64,000 nucleotides of DNA from Caulobacter endophyticus (GCF_029543245.1 NZ_JARQWV010000021.1:45377-109376); one strand, 5' to 3'; positions 1-9,512 are shown, counted from the first letter of the stretch. Notes: generated by a model from the letters alone, not told the origin. Translations and numbers: made by a program.

Positions 1-831
1 GATGACGATCCCGCTGAGAATGAAGGCCGTCGACAGCACGCCGAACAGCAGCCCCCAGACCTGCACCGACACCAGCGACAGGCCATAGGCGTCGAGCAGG
101 GCCATGAAGATCCCGCCCAGAAAGTTGTTGAAGCTGGCGAACAGGATCAGGGCGAAGAGACCCGGCACGCTGGCGATCACCCGCACAGTGCCTGCGATGT
201 CCACCCGGCGCGGGGCGGCGTGCTCGCCCGCCTCGGCGACGGCGCGCGGCTCGTCGACCCGCACGGCCAGCAGATGGACTAGGGCCGCCAGCGTCAGGGC
301 CAGGGCGAAGGCGAGGCTGAGCCGCATCCCGCCCCAGGCCACCAGGAAGCCGCTGATCACCGAGGTGGTCAGGAAGCCGATGCCGCTGACCATGCCCACC
401 AGACCGTTGGCCTTGTCGCGCTCGCCCTCGGGAATGAGGATCGTCACCAAGGTGGGCAGGGCCACGCTCCGGATGTTGCCGGCGATGACGCCCAGCATGC
501 ACAGGCCGATGAACGCCCACAGCCAGGGCCGGCCGACATCGGCGATGGCGCCTTTCGGCGCCAGTTCGTGCACCGCCAGCGCCACGACGTAGAGCCCCAG
601 CGAGGCGAGGCTGGACCCCAGCATCGCCGTCTTCTTGCGGTGATGGTCGACGAGGCTGCCGAACCAGAATCCGCACCCCGCCGTCAGCACCAGATAGACG
701 CCCGCGATCATGCCGGTGGCGAACACCGAGCGGGTCTCCAGATAGACGTAGAAGGTCAGGGCGAACCAGACCGTGAAGTTGGTGATGTTGGCCACGAGGT
801 TGTTGGCCAGCAGGTGGTGGAACGGGGTCAA
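1..831 (-). CDS. MFS transporter, C-terminus cut by window edge
   Basis: Major facilitator superfamily permease of the inner membrane; substrate unknown. The 277 codons visible translate into alternating hydrophobic helices. A short basic loop (SLVDHHRKK) lies between the second and third helices, the place of the MFS loop 2-3 signature. The start is TTG at 831, chosen because GGAGG lies about 7 bases upstream and no ATG in this frame gives a better start. The reading frame runs off the left edge, so the C-terminal helices are missing. It follows the DUF3060 gene on the same strand after 88 bases and may be cotranscribed with it. Confidence 0.88.
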   Translation of the reverse strand, partial: MTPFHHLLANNLVANITNFTVWFALTFYVYLETRSVFATGMIAGVYLVLTAGCGFWFGSLVDHHRKKTAMLGSSLASLGLYVVALAVHELAPKGAIADVGRPWLWAFIGLCMLGVIAGNIRSVALPTLVTILIPEGERDKANGLVGMVSGIGFLTTSVISGFLVAWGGMRLSLAFALALTLAALVHLLAVRVDEPRAVAEAGEHAAPRRVDIAGTVRVIASVPGLFALILFASFNNFLGGIFMALLDAYGLSLVSVQVWGLLFGVLSTAFILSGIVI

Positions 832-919
832 GGCGGCGCCTCCACGCGGCGCTGAAGACCGCTTGGCGGCGACCGTGCCAGCGGCGCGCGGCAGGCGCAA
901 CGGCGGGGAAGACTCCCCT

Positions 920-1276
920 CTACTTCTCCCGCACGACCTGGTTGTCGACGCCGGTCACGCTGCGGCGGACCTCGCCGGTGGAGCGCCAGCGCACCTTCTG
1001 GTCGGTGCCCGTGACCGACAGCGCCCCGCCGGGCGCGATGGTCGCGGTCACCGTGTTGCCGCTGCCGGAGATCTGCACGCTCCTGCACACCCCGGTCAGG
1101 GTGACGGTGTTGTCCACGCCGGTGATCGTCACCGCGCGGCCGTCGCACGACAGGGTCTCGACGTGGTCGGTCCCGGAAATGGCGATCGCCCGGCCGCCGG
1201 CTTCGGTCGGCCCCGTCGCCTGGGGCGGTGCGCCGGCCAGCATGGCCAGGATCGCGAAGGCGGGAACGATGCTCAT
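920..1276 (-). CDS. DUF3060-domain secreted protein
   Basis: 118-residue exported protein. A short signal peptide (residues 1 to about 20, MSIVPAFAILAMLAGAPP) is followed by repeated short beta-type units of the form ITG-x-x-N-x-V, for example ITGVDNTVTLTG, ISGSGNTVTA and VTGVDNQVV. This pattern is typical of DUF3060, a domain of unknown function seen in small secreted bacterial proteins. It ends with VREK. The ATG is internal to the only open frame with a sensible signal peptide. A structural (short beta-helix or solenoid) role is inference only. Confidence 0.75.
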   Translation of the reverse strand: MSIVPAFAILAMLAGAPPQATGPTEAGGRAIAISGTDHVETLSCDGRAVTITGVDNTVTLTGVCRSVQISGSGNTVTATIAPGGALSVTGTDQKVRWRSTGEVRRSVTGVDNQVVREK

Positions 1277-1462
1277 CGATGACCTCGGTAGAAATGACGG
1301 ATAGTCCGACGCATAGCCCGGCTTCTGGGGACCGCCATACTGGGGAAAACCCTAGCGCCTTCGACCATTTTCGTTCCGCATCCCCGCCTTTCCCGTTCCC
1401 CCCGCGCGCGAACACCCGCACCCTCGCCTGGGACGGGGGATGGACGCGAGGGCGAGCCGCGC

Positions 1463-3889
1463 ATGAAAGCGATCAGACTGCTCGGATTCTGGATCTGCCT
1501 GCTGCTGGGCCTGGCCCTGGCGGCCCTGGCGCAGCGATCGCCGCCCGTCGTTCCCGCCACCGCCCCGCCCGACGCCTTCTCGGCGCAGCGCGCCATGGCC
1601 GACGTGCGGACCATCGCTCTTCGGCCCCACCCCACGGGCTCGACCGACATCGTGCGGGTGCGCGATCACCTGATGAGCCGCATCTCCTCTCTGGGGCTGG
1701 AGCTGTCGGTCCGCGCCGACGAGGGCTATACCAGCCCGCGCAACGACGGACGCTGGCTAACGGCCGGCTCGGTGCAGAACGTCATCGGCGTGCTGCCTGG
1801 CGCCGACCGCTCAAGGCCCGCCGTGCTGATCATGAGCCACTACGACTCGGTGGCCAATTCGCCGGGCGCGGCCGACGACGCCGCCGGCGTGGCCGCCGCG
1901 CTGGAGATCGCCCGCGCCCTGAAGGCCGGCCCGACGCCGGCCCGCGACGTGATCTTCCTGTTCACCGACGGCGAGGAGCAGGGCCTCCTGGGCGCCGACG
2001 CCTTCTTCGCCCGCGACCCGCTGCGCCAGAAGGTCGGGGTGGTGATCAACATGGAGGCGCGCGGCGACAGCGGCCGGGCCGCCATGTTCCAGACCGGCCC
2101 GCAGAACGGCGCCCTGATGGCCCTCTTCGCCCGCGAGGCCCGCCGTCCCGCCGCCAACTCCCTGGCCGCGGCGGTCTACGAGAAGATGCCCAACGACACC
2201 GACTTCACCCACGCGGTGAAGGCCGGCCTGCCGGGGCTGAACTTCGCCTTCATCGACGACCAGCTGGCCTATCACACCCCGCTGGCCAAGGCCGACCACC
2301 TCGACCAGGGCAGCCTGCAGCACTTCGGCGACCAGGTGCTGCCCACCGCCCGCGCCCTGGCTGCGGCCCAGACCCTGCCAGGCAAGGCGCCCAACGCGAT
2401 CTATTCCGACGTCTTCGGCCTGTTCCTGGTCAGCTATCCGGTCGAGGTCGCCTGGGGCCTGCTGGTCCTGGCCGGCGTGCTGGTGCTGTACGCCCTGGTC
2501 CGCGGCCTGATGATCCGGGGGACCAGCGTCGTCGAGCTTCTCAAGGGTCTTTGCGGCTTCCTGCTGGTGGGAACCTCCGGCGCCCTCGTCCTGCACCTGG
2601 CCGGCAAGCTGCTGCATATCGCCGACCTGCAGGCCCACTACGCCCTGCTGGGCCGCTTCGACCCGCTGCTGCTGGGCTGCACCGCCATCCTGGTCGGCGT
2701 GGCCCTGGCGGTGGTCATCGGCCAGGCCAAGGGCGCGGCGCGGATCTGGCCCAGCCTCCTGGCCCTGGCCGCCGGCGGCGCGACCTGCCTGACCGGCGGA
2801 CCGCCGGCGCTCGACCCGGTCGGGGCCGGGCTGGGCGTCGCCAGCGCCTTGCTGGTCTGGGCCTCGCTGGGCAAGCCGGTCGGCGTTCTGGGCGCCTGGA
2901 TCGGGGCCCTCGTCGGCCTGCTGGCCATCGCCGTGGCGGCCATGATCCTGCTGCCCGGCGGCTCGGTGATGGCGGTGTGGCCGCTGCTGGTCGCCGCCCT
3001 GGCCGCCGTGCTGGTGCTGGCCAAGGGCGGCACGCGCGACCGCCGCGTGGCCTGGGCCCTGACCTTCTTCGTCGCCCTGGCGGCGGTGCTGGTCGTCACC
3101 CAGGTCGGCGCCTGGGGCGCGTGGACCTTCGCCGGCCTCGGCGTGACCCTGCCGGCGATCCTGGCGGCGTTCGGCCTCTTGGCCCTGCCCGCCCTGATCC
3201 CCCTGGCCCACGACTTCTCGGCCCTGAAGCTGGCGGCCATCCCGGCCACCCTGGTCGCCATGGCCGGCGCGGGCCTCGTCGCCTACGCCGTGCTGGCCGG
3301 CGCCACGCCGGCCCGTCCGGAACTGACCGAGGCCGCCCACCTGTCGGACCTGTCCAGCGGCCAGGCCTGGCGGATCTCGACCTTGCCGCGCCTGGACGCC
3401 TGGTCGCGCGGCGCCCTGACCGCCCAGGGCGGGACACCGGCCCAGAAGGAGCTGCCGCCGTTCTTCCGCTCCAAGGTCTGGATGGCCGAGGCTCGGCCCG
3501 TGCCGCTGGATCCGCCGCAGCTGATCATGGAGCACGCCGGCGAGCGCCTGCTGGTGCGGGTGATCCCCGGCCCCGGCGCCGAATACGTCACCCTGCGCAT
3601 CAAGCCCGACGGCATGCTGGCCGGCGCGCGCCTGAACGGCCGCCCCATCCCCCTGACCACCAGGCACGGCGAGTGGACCAGCCTGACCTACCACGCCCCC
3701 GATCCCAACGGCGTGACCCTCAGCTTCAGCCGCCTGAACGGCGCCGGCCGCGTCGAGGCCGCCGCCCTGGAAACCCGCGAAGGCTGGCCCCGCGCCGCCC
3801 CCTCGCCCGGCGCCAAGCCGGAAGGCCTGATGGGCTGGGGGATCTCGGACAAGACCCTGGTGCTGACCCGGGCCAGCGTGAGCTGGTGA
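1463..3889 (+). CDS. M28-family membrane metallopeptidase
   Basis: 808-residue protein with an N-terminal signal or anchor helix (residues 5-24), an M28 aminopeptidase domain (about 45-300), a long multi-helix membrane region (about 315-600) and a C-terminal soluble beta-rich domain. Zinc-ligand motifs of clan MH are visible: MSHYDSV, GAADDAAGV, TDGEEQGLLGA, INMEARG and a late histidine in ADHLDQG. The architecture resembles fungal vacuolar membrane proteases (Pff1) and related bacterial M28 proteins. The catalytic domain is probably periplasmic. Substrate is unknown. It faces the aldehyde dehydrogenase gene convergently across repeat element A1. Confidence 0.87.
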   Translation: MKAIRLLGFWICLLLGLALAALAQRSPPVVPATAPPDAFSAQRAMADVRTIALRPHPTGSTDIVRVRDHLMSRISSLGLELSVRADEGYTSPRNDGRWLTAGSVQNVIGVLPGADRSRPAVLIMSHYDSVANSPGAADDAAGVAAALEIARALKAGPTPARDVIFLFTDGEEQGLLGADAFFARDPLRQKVGVVINMEARGDSGRAAMFQTGPQNGALMALFAREARRPAANSLAAAVYEKMPNDTDFTHAVKAGLPGLNFAFIDDQLAYHTPLAKADHLDQGSLQHFGDQVLPTARALAAAQTLPGKAPNAIYSDVFGLFLVSYPVEVAWGLLVLAGVLVLYALVRGLMIRGTSVVELLKGLCGFLLVGTSGALVLHLAGKLLHIADLQAHYALLGRFDPLLLGCTAILVGVALAVVIGQAKGAARIWPSLLALAAGGATCLTGGPPALDPVGAGLGVASALLVWASLGKPVGVLGAWIGALVGLLAIAVAAMILLPGGSVMAVWPLLVAALAAVLVLAKGGTRDRRVAWALTFFVALAAVLVVTQVGAWGAWTFAGLGVTLPAILAAFGLLALPALIPLAHDFSALKLAAIPATLVAMAGAGLVAYAVLAGATPARPELTEAAHLSDLSSGQAWRISTLPRLDAWSRGALTAQGGTPAQKELPPFFRSKVWMAEARPVPLDPPQLIMEHAGERLLVRVIPGPGAEYVTLRIKPDGMLAGARLNGRPIPLTTRHGEWTSLTYHAPDPNGVTLSFSRLNGAGRVEAAALETREGWPRAAPSPGAKPEGLMGWGISDKTLVLTRASVSW

Positions 3890-3903
3890 TACGCCTCTGA
3901 AAA

Positions 3904-4070
3904 CCTCTCCCATAGGGAGAGGGAGGGGCCCGCCGCGCAGCGGTGGGAGGGTGAGGGGTTACGCCCTCACCGCTTTGTCCACGATCCTGCCGGCGCGCCG
4001 GCCGGCCTCGTAACCCCTCATCCTCCCACGCCTCCGGCGCGGGCCCCTCCTTCTCCCTATGGGAGAAGGG
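3904..4070. repeat. Intergenic palindromic element, family A copy 1
   Basis: Two inverted units, 3904-3960 and about 4014-4070, separated by about 53 bases. Each unit carries a short hairpin of the type CTCTCCC-ATA-GGGAGAG followed by a GC-rich part ending in GGTGAGGGGT. The whole can fold into one long stem. It lies between the convergent ends of the M28 and aldehyde dehydrogenase genes, where it could also work as a bidirectional terminator. Confidence 0.85.
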
Positions 4071-4092
4071 GAGCTCGGTGGGGCGCGATCGG

Positions 4093-5532
4093 TTACTCCG
4101 CCGCCTGCTTGGGCGCGTAGCCGAGGATGGCCTTGGTTTCGAGGAACTCGCCGAAGGCGTGGTCGCCCCATTCGCGGCCGTTGCCGCTCATCTTGTAGCC
4201 GCCGAACGGCGCCATCAGGTCGGGGCTGGCGCCATTGAGGTTGACCTGGCCGGCGCGCAGCTTGCTCGCCACCTTGCGCACCTCGCCCGCGTCGGTCCCC
4301 GAGACATAGGCCGCCAGGCCGTACTCGGTGTCGTTGCCGATCGCCACGGCCTGGTCGACGCTGTCGTAGCCGAGGATCGACAGCACCGGGCCGAAGATCT
4401 CTTCCTTGGCGATGGTCATGTCGGGGGTGACGTTGGCGAAGACGGTCGGCTTGACGTAGTAGCCGGTCTCCAGGCCCTCGGGCTTGCCCGGACCGCCGGA
4501 CACCAGGGTCGCGCCCTCGTCGACGCCCTTCTGGATCAGGCCCTGGATCTTGGTCCACTGCACCTCGGAGACCACGGGGCCGAGCTTGGAATTGCCGTTG
4601 GGGTCGCCCACCGTGTGGGCCTCGGCGGCGGCCTTGGCGATGGCGATCACCTCGTCCATGCGCTTGGCCGGGACCAGCATACGGGTAGGCGCGTTGCACG
4701 ACTGGCCCGAGTTCATCATCACCGAGGCCACGCCGCCGCCGACGGCGCGCTGGAAGTCGGCGTCGTCGAGGATGATGTTGGGGCTCTTGCCGCCCAGCTC
4801 CTGATGCACGCGCTTGACGGTCGGGGCGGCGTTCCTGGCCACCTCGATGCCGGCCCGGGTCGAGCCGGTGAACGACACCATGTCGACTTCAGGATGGCTG
4901 GACAGGGCCGCGCCGACCGTGGGGCCGTCGCCATTGACCAGGTTGAAAACGCCGGCCGGCACGCCGGCGGCCTCGAGGATCTCGGTCCACACCCAGGCCG
5001 AGAACGGCGCGACTTCCGAGGGCTTGAGCACCATGGTGCAGCCGACGGCCAGGGCGGGCGCGACCTTGCAGGCGATCTGGTTCACCGGCCAGTTCCACGG
5101 CGTGATGAAGGCGCAGACGCCGATCGGCTCCTTGACCAGGCGCGTGGTGCCGCGATCTTCCTCGAACCTGTAGTCCTTGAGCACCTGCAGCGAGGTCTGG
5201 ACGTGGGCGATGCCCATGGCCGCCTGGGCGCGTTGGGCCAGCCACGCGGGCGCGCCCATCTCCTCGGTGATGGCTTTCGCCATGTCCTCGAAGCGCTTCT
5301 GGTACTCGGCGATGATCCGCTCGAGCAGGTCGATGCGCTCCTCGCGGCTGGTCTGGGAATAGCTGGCGAAGGCCTTGCGGGCGGCGCGGACGGCGAGATC
5401 GACGTCTTCCACCGAGCCCAGGGTCACCCGGCCGGCGACAGCTTCGGTCGCGGGATTGATGACGTCCACCGTCTTGTCGGACTTGGCTTCGACCCACTGG
5501 CCGTCGATGTAGAACTTCAGGTAGTCGCGCAT
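4093..5532 (-). CDS. NAD(P)+-dependent aldehyde dehydrogenase
   Basis: 479-residue cytosolic enzyme of the aldehyde dehydrogenase superfamily, oxidising an aldehyde to its acid. Visible motifs: TPWNWP with the oxyanion asparagine (about N147), FTGSTRAG of the nucleotide fold, ELGGKSPNI with the general-base glutamate (about E245), and NSGQSCNAPTR with the nucleophilic cysteine (about C279). The length is normal for the family. The ATG has an excellent ribosome binding site, AGGAGG, about 6 bases away. Substrate cannot be told from sequence or from neighbours, which are unrelated. Confidence 0.93.
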   Translation of the reverse strand: MRDYLKFYIDGQWVEAKSDKTVDVINPATEAVAGRVTLGSVEDVDLAVRAARKAFASYSQTSREERIDLLERIIAEYQKRFEDMAKAITEEMGAPAWLAQRAQAAMGIAHVQTSLQVLKDYRFEEDRGTTRLVKEPIGVCAFITPWNWPVNQIACKVAPALAVGCTMVLKPSEVAPFSAWVWTEILEAAGVPAGVFNLVNGDGPTVGAALSSHPEVDMVSFTGSTRAGIEVARNAAPTVKRVHQELGGKSPNIILDDADFQRAVGGGVASVMMNSGQSCNAPTRMLVPAKRMDEVIAIAKAAAEAHTVGDPNGNSKLGPVVSEVQWTKIQGLIQKGVDEGATLVSGGPGKPEGLETGYYVKPTVFANVTPDMTIAKEEIFGPVLSILGYDSVDQAVAIGNDTEYGLAAYVSGTDAGEVRKVASKLRAGQVNLNGASPDLMAPFGGYKMSGNGREWGDHAFGEFLETKAILGYAPKQAAE

Positions 5533-5628
5533 GGGTTCCTCCTGCCGGGCCGCTCTAACCTGGGACGGGGGCGGCGCTCTTTCAAACGCTCATTCTAATT
5601 ATCGACGTTCAGGTGGGAAGCCTCTGAA

Positions 5629-5795
5629 TCCCTCTCCCCTTGCGGGAGAGGGTGGCCCCGCAGCGCGGGGTCGGGTGAGGGGTCGAAATTTCTGTCCGCT
5701 TCGACAGGCGGGTAGGCTGGTGCGGCGGTTGAAGGATCTGAGAGACCCCTCATCCGACGCCTTCGGCGCCACCTTCTCCCGCAAGGGGAGAAGGA
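5629..5795. repeat. Intergenic palindromic element, family A copy 2
   Basis: Inverted units at about 5629-5686 and 5740-5795 separated by about 55 bases. The left unit begins CCTCTCCCCTTGCGGGAGAG; the right unit ends in its complement. The right arm shares the preceding GAGACCCCTCATCCG with the DUF559-flanking copy, so copies 2 and 3 are closer to each other than to copy 1. It lies upstream of the aldehyde dehydrogenase gene and at the 3' end of sdaA. Confidence 0.85.
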
Positions 5796-5796
5796 T

Positions 5797-7185
5797 TCAA
5801 CATTCGACCCGGTTCACCGACAGGCCCACGGCCAGGCCGCCCAGCGAGGTCTCCTTGTAGATCTCGTTCATGTCCTCGCCGGTGCGCTTCATCGTGGCGA
5901 TCACCTTGTCGAGGCTGACCGAGTGCTGGCCGTCGCCGAGCAGGGCCAGGCGGGCGGCGTCGATGGCCTTGATGGCGCCCATGGCGTTGCGCTCGATGCA
6001 GGGGATCTGCACCAGGCCGCCGATCGGGTCGCAGGTGAGGCCCAGATTGTGCTCCATGCCGATCTCGGCGGCGTTCTCGATCTGGGCGTTGGTCCCGCCC
6101 AGGGCGGCGCAGAGGCCGCCGGCCGCCATCGAGCAGGCCACGCCCACCTCGCCCTGGCAGCCGACCTCGGCCCCCGAGATCGAGGCGTTGCGCTTGTAGA
6201 GCGCGCCGATCGCCGCCGCCGTCAGCAGGAAGGTGCGGATCTGTTCCGGCGTGCCCTTGTGGAAGCGCACGAAGAACCGCAGCACGGCCGGCACTAGTCC
6301 CGCCGCGCCATTGGTCGGGGCGGTGACGACGCGGCCGCCGGCGGCGTTCTCCTCGTTGACCGCCATGGCCCACAGGTTGACGAAGTCCATGGCCGCCAGC
6401 GGATCGCTCATCTGGCGCTCCATCCGGCCAAGGATGGTCTGGTGGATCTGGCGGGCGCGACGCTTGACGGTAAGGCCGCCGGGCAGGACGCCCTCCTCGC
6501 GCATGCCGCGGTCGATGCAGGCCTCCATGGCCCCGAAGATGCGGTCGAGGCCGGCGTTCATCTCGCCCTCGCTCATCCGGGCCAGCTCGTTGGCGGCCAT
6601 CACCTGGGCGATGGTCAGGCCCGCCTTTTCGGCGCGCTCCAGGAGGTCGGCCGCGCTTTCGAACGGGAACGGAATGGCCGGGCCTTCCTCGGGCGGCGCG
6701 TTGCGGCCCATCTCGCTCTCGTCGCGCACGAAGCCGCCGCCGATCGAGAAATAGGTGCGCTCGGCCAGCACGCCGCCTTCGGCGTCGAAGGCGCTGAAGG
6801 TCAGGGCGTTGGGGTGCTGGGGCAGGCGCTCGTGGCCGGCGAAGACGATGTCGCGGGCCTCGTCGAAGCCGATGCCGACCTCGCCGCCCAGCATCATCCA
6901 TTGCGTGGCCTTGGTCTCGGCAAGCGCGGCCTCGCCGGCGTCGGGATCAAGCTGGGCGGGGGCAAAACCCATCAGGCCCAGGATCACGGCGCGGTCGGTG
7001 GCGTGGCCCTTGCCGGTCAGGGCCAGCGAGGCGTAGAGCCGGGTCTCGACCCGGGCCGTGAGGGCCAGCTTGCCGGCGGCGCGCAGCCGCTCGACGAACA
7101 TCACCCCCGCCGTCATCGGGCCCATGGTGTGGCTGCTGGAAGGGCCGACGCCCAGCTTGAAGAGGTCGAAGACGGAGGCGGTCAT
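5797..7185 (-). CDS. sdaA: L-serine ammonia-lyase (iron-sulfur type)
   Basis: 462-residue single-chain L-serine dehydratase converting L-serine to pyruvate and ammonia with a labile 4Fe-4S cluster. The N-terminal domain begins with the family's [19 protein letters not shown]. The catalytic domain contains the conserved cysteines in [15 protein letters not shown] and in LTCDPIGG and [10 protein letters not shown], the expected cluster ligands. Length matches one-component bacterial enzymes. A threonine/serine dehydratase gene lies about 2.4 kb away, but the two are not in an operon. The gene ends two bases from repeat A copy 2. Confidence 0.94.
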   Translation of the reverse strand: MTASVFDLFKLGVGPSSSHTMGPMTAGVMFVERLRAAGKLALTARVETRLYASLALTGKGHATDRAVILGLMGFAPAQLDPDAGEAALAETKATQWMMLGGEVGIGFDEARDIVFAGHERLPQHPNALTFSAFDAEGGVLAERTYFSIGGGFVRDESEMGRNAPPEEGPAIPFPFESAADLLERAEKAGLTIAQVMAANELARMSEGEMNAGLDRIFGAMEACIDRGMREEGVLPGGLTVKRRARQIHQTILGRMERQMSDPLAAMDFVNLWAMAVNEENAAGGRVVTAPTNGAAGLVPAVLRFFVRFHKGTPEQIRTFLLTAAAIGALYKRNASISGAEVGCQGEVGVACSMAAGGLCAALGGTNAQIENAAEIGMEHNLGLTCDPIGGLVQIPCIERNAMGAIKAIDAARLALLGDGQHSVSLDKVIATMKRTGEDMNEIYKETSLGGLAVGLSVNRVEC

Positions 7186-7202
7186 TTTTATTCTTCACCG
7201 TT

Positions 7203-7291
7203 CTTCCCCGCGAAGGCGGGGACCCAAACCGAACTGGCCACGGCGTGCGCGGTCGACTCGGCTTGGGCCCCCGCCTTCGCGGGGGTGATCG
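7203..7291. repeat. Intergenic palindromic element, family B copy 1
   Basis: Left unit around 7203-7231 contains CCCCGCGAAGGCGGGG followed by ACCCAA. The right unit around 7258-7291 is its inverted counterpart, CTTGGGCCCCCGCCTTCG. The centre is about 27 bases. It sits in the 118-base gap between sdaA and the downstream-oriented M28 peptidase gene. Confidence 0.85.
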
Positions 7292-7303
7292 GGTTATTTA
7301 CTC

Positions 7304-8968
7304 TTACTTCCGGTCCGCCTTGGTCTTGTCGCGCAGGTCCTTGAACTCCGACCCCGCCTGCCACTCGGGCCAGGTGCGCGAGTTCGCCAGGTCCGCGCCG
7401 ACCTTGTAGAACAGGCCGATGTCCATGGCCTGGCCCGACAGGTCCCAGTCCGCCGACCATTCGTCGGCCGGCTGGTGGTAGCGGTTGGCGTTGTAGTCGG
7501 CCTCGGCCTTCTCGCCGGCTTCCTTGCCGCCCTTCACCAGATCGCTGCCCGAGCCGACCGAAATGGCCGGAACGCCGCGCTTGGCGAAGGGGAAGTGGTC
7601 CGAACGGTAGAAGTGGCCGGCCTGCGGCACCGGATCGGGCGTGAAGTAGCGGCCCTCTTCCTTGGCCTTGGCCACCAGCATGTCCTGCAAATCGACCTTG
7701 CCGTCGCCCGAGGTGGTGACGTCCTTGGCCGGACCGGCGGCGGACAGGGCGTCGATGTTCAGGTCGGCGACCGTCTTGGCCAGCGGGAACAGCGGGTTGG
7801 CGGCGTAGTACTCCGAGCCCAAGAGGCCCTTTTCCTCGGCGGTCACGGCCAGGAACATCACCGAGCGCTGCGGCGCGGGCGCAGCCTTGAAGGCGCGGCC
7901 CAGTTCCAGAAGGGCGGCGATGCCGTCGGCGTTGTCGACGGCGCCGTTGTAGATCTTGTCGCCCTTGGCGTCCGGCAAACCGACGCCCAGGTGGTCCCAG
8001 TGGCCGCTGTAGATGATGGTCTCGTCCGGATACTTCGTCCCCTTCACGCGGCCGGCGATGTTCTTGGAGACGATGACCTCGTGCTTGACCGCGTAGTCGG
8101 CCGAGAAGGTCGCCTTCAGGTCCACCGGCTTGAAGTCGCGGGTCTGGGCCTGCTTCTTCAGGGTCTCGAAATCGAGGCCGGCCTTCTTGAAGAGGTCGAC
8201 GGCCACATCGCGCTGGATCCAGCCTTCCAGGGCCGGGTGGCTCTTGGAGGGATCCTTGCGGACGATGTCGAACATCGTGTTGGTGTTGGAGTTCTTCACC
8301 GTCGCCCAGCCGTAGGAGGCCGGGGCGGTCTCGTGCACGATCAGCAGGCCCGCGGCGCCGCGACGGGCGGCTTCCTCGTACTTGTAGGTCCAGCGACCGT
8401 AATAGGTCATGGCCTTGCCGCCGAAGTCGCCCTTACCGGTTTCAAAGTCCGGGTCGTTGATCAGCACGACGACGATCTTGCCCTTGACGTCCAGGCCCTT
8501 GAAATCGTCCCAGTTGCGCTCGGGCGCGGTGACGCCGTAGCCGGCGAAGACCAGCGGGGCGTCCTTGATCGACACCTTGTCGACATTGGTCATCGCCGCG
8601 CGGATGGCGATCTGCTCGCCCTGGGCCAGCATGACGTGGTCGGCGCCCGCCATGATGTGGGCGCTGACGGGACCGTTGATCTCGAACTTGGCTAGCGGCA
8701 CGTCCTGGGTCCAGGCGCGCTTGCCGTCGGTCTGCAGGTCGCCGGCCGGCTCCAGGCCGATCGCCTTCATCTGGTCGACGACATAGGCGACGGTCTTCTT
8801 CTCGCCCTCGGTGGCGGGGCCGCGGCCCTCGAACTCGTCGGACGACAGCACCTTGATGTGCTGCGACAGCTTGGCGGGATCGATCTTGGGCGCATCGGCG
8901 GCCCAAGAGCCAGTCGAGGCCAGCATGGGCGCGGCGATCAGCGCGGTTGCGAGGAGAAGGCGTTTCAT
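7304..8968 (-). CDS. Secreted M28-family aminopeptidase
   Basis: 554-residue exported zinc peptidase. Signal peptide residues 1-23 (cleavage after GSWA). A protease-associated-like insert follows at about 130-250. The M28 core holds the ligands in GHWDHLG, NGAVDNADG, VTAEEKGLLGSEYY, LNIDA and RSDHFPFAKRG. Family members remove N-terminal residues from peptides in the periplasm or outside the cell. It is unrelated in architecture to the membrane M28 protein at 1463-3889, which shares only the catalytic domain type. It probably forms its own transcription unit, with element B1 downstream. Confidence 0.93.
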   Translation of the reverse strand: MKRLLLATALIAAPMLASTGSWAADAPKIDPAKLSQHIKVLSSDEFEGRGPATEGEKKTVAYVVDQMKAIGLEPAGDLQTDGKRAWTQDVPLAKFEINGPVSAHIMAGADHVMLAQGEQIAIRAAMTNVDKVSIKDAPLVFAGYGVTAPERNWDDFKGLDVKGKIVVVLINDPDFETGKGDFGGKAMTYYGRWTYKYEEAARRGAAGLLIVHETAPASYGWATVKNSNTNTMFDIVRKDPSKSHPALEGWIQRDVAVDLFKKAGLDFETLKKQAQTRDFKPVDLKATFSADYAVKHEVIVSKNIAGRVKGTKYPDETIIYSGHWDHLGVGLPDAKGDKIYNGAVDNADGIAALLELGRAFKAAPAPQRSVMFLAVTAEEKGLLGSEYYAANPLFPLAKTVADLNIDALSAAGPAKDVTTSGDGKVDLQDMLVAKAKEEGRYFTPDPVPQAGHFYRSDHFPFAKRGVPAISVGSGSDLVKGGKEAGEKAEADYNANRYHQPADEWSADWDLSGQAMDIGLFYKVGADLANSRTWPEWQAGSEFKDLRDKTKADRK

Positions 8969-9072
8969 CGTCGCTACTCTTTTCGAGCGGTTCGTTTCGA
9001 GGTCGCGGACCCTAGCGGGAGGTTTTGACCGCGACTAGGGGGCTGAGAAAAAGAGGATTACCCATCGCTGGT

Positions 9073-9130
9073 CCTTCTCCCCTTGCGGGAGAAGGTGGCG
9101 GCCGAAGGCCGTCGGATGAGAGGTCGAAGG
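9073..9130. repeat. Family A unit, left flank of DUF559 gene
   Basis: One family A unit: hairpin CTTCTCCCC-TTGC-GGGAGAAG followed by a second hairpin made of GGCGGCCGAAGGCCGTC, then GGATGAGAGGTCG. It is the left half of an inverted pair whose right half is at 9564-9620. Here the centre is occupied by a gene rather than by the roughly 55-base spacer of copies 1 and 2. Confidence 0.88.
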
Positions 9131-9155
9131 CGAGCGCAGTTGCATACGGCGCGAG

Positions 9156-9485
9156 CTAGTGACCGCAGGCCGCCATTATGGCCGCAAGCACGGCTTCCCG
9201 ATCGTCCTGAACGGCCCGGTTCGGAAACCGCATGACGCGGAAGCCCTGCTCAAGAAGCCAGGAATCTCGAACCAAATCCCGGTCGCGATCTTCGTGGTGC
9301 GGGCCGTCAGCTTCGATGATCAGCCGATGCCGGAAGCAGACGAAGTCGGCGATGTAGCGGCCGAGCGGAACCTGCCGTCGGAACTTCAACCCGTCGAGCT
9401 TGCGGTCACGCAGCAGGGCCCATAGCAGACGCTCCGTCGCGACCGGCGCCTTGCGCATACGGCGTGCCTGGATGAGGGAGGCCAT
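9156..9485 (-). CDS. DUF559-domain nuclease-like protein
   Basis: 109-residue protein of the DUF559 family, related to Vsr-type PD-(D/E)XK endonucleases. It shows the family core: an N-terminal basic segment (ARRMRKAPVATERLLW), FRRQVPLGRYIADFVCF with the aspartate, LIIEADGPHHE with the glutamate and histidine, and FRVMRFPNRAV. Activity on DNA is known for relatives by structure; no function is established for DUF559 itself. The ATG at 9485 is preferred over an in-frame TTG at 9503 because the TTG lies inside the SOS box. The gene lies between inverted copies of repeat family A and has a LexA box 12 bases upstream. Confidence 0.85.
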   Translation of the reverse strand: MASLIQARRMRKAPVATERLLWALLRDRKLDGLKFRRQVPLGRYIADFVCFRHRLIIEADGPHHEDRDRDLVRDSWLLEQGFRVMRFPNRAVQDDREAVLAAIMAACGH

Positions 9486-9497
9486 GGGTGGAACCTG

Positions 9498-9512
9498 GAA
9501 CAAATAAAGAAC
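9498..9512 (-). promoter_or_regulatory. LexA (SOS) box upstream of DUF559 gene
   Basis: On the minus strand this reads GTTC-TTTATTT-GTTC, a perfect match to the direct-repeat LexA box GTTC-N7-GTTC known in Alphaproteobacteria including Caulobacter. It ends 12 bases before the ATG, so LexA bound here would be expected to block transcription of the nuclease gene until DNA damage. Confidence 0.75.

Noticed and set aside
1228..3913. Very long overlapping frames on both strands over the M28 gene
   Set aside because: They are Arg/Pro/Gly- or Gln/His-rich shadows caused by high GC third positions; only the 1463-3889 frame has protein motifs. The same applies to the other long antisense frames.
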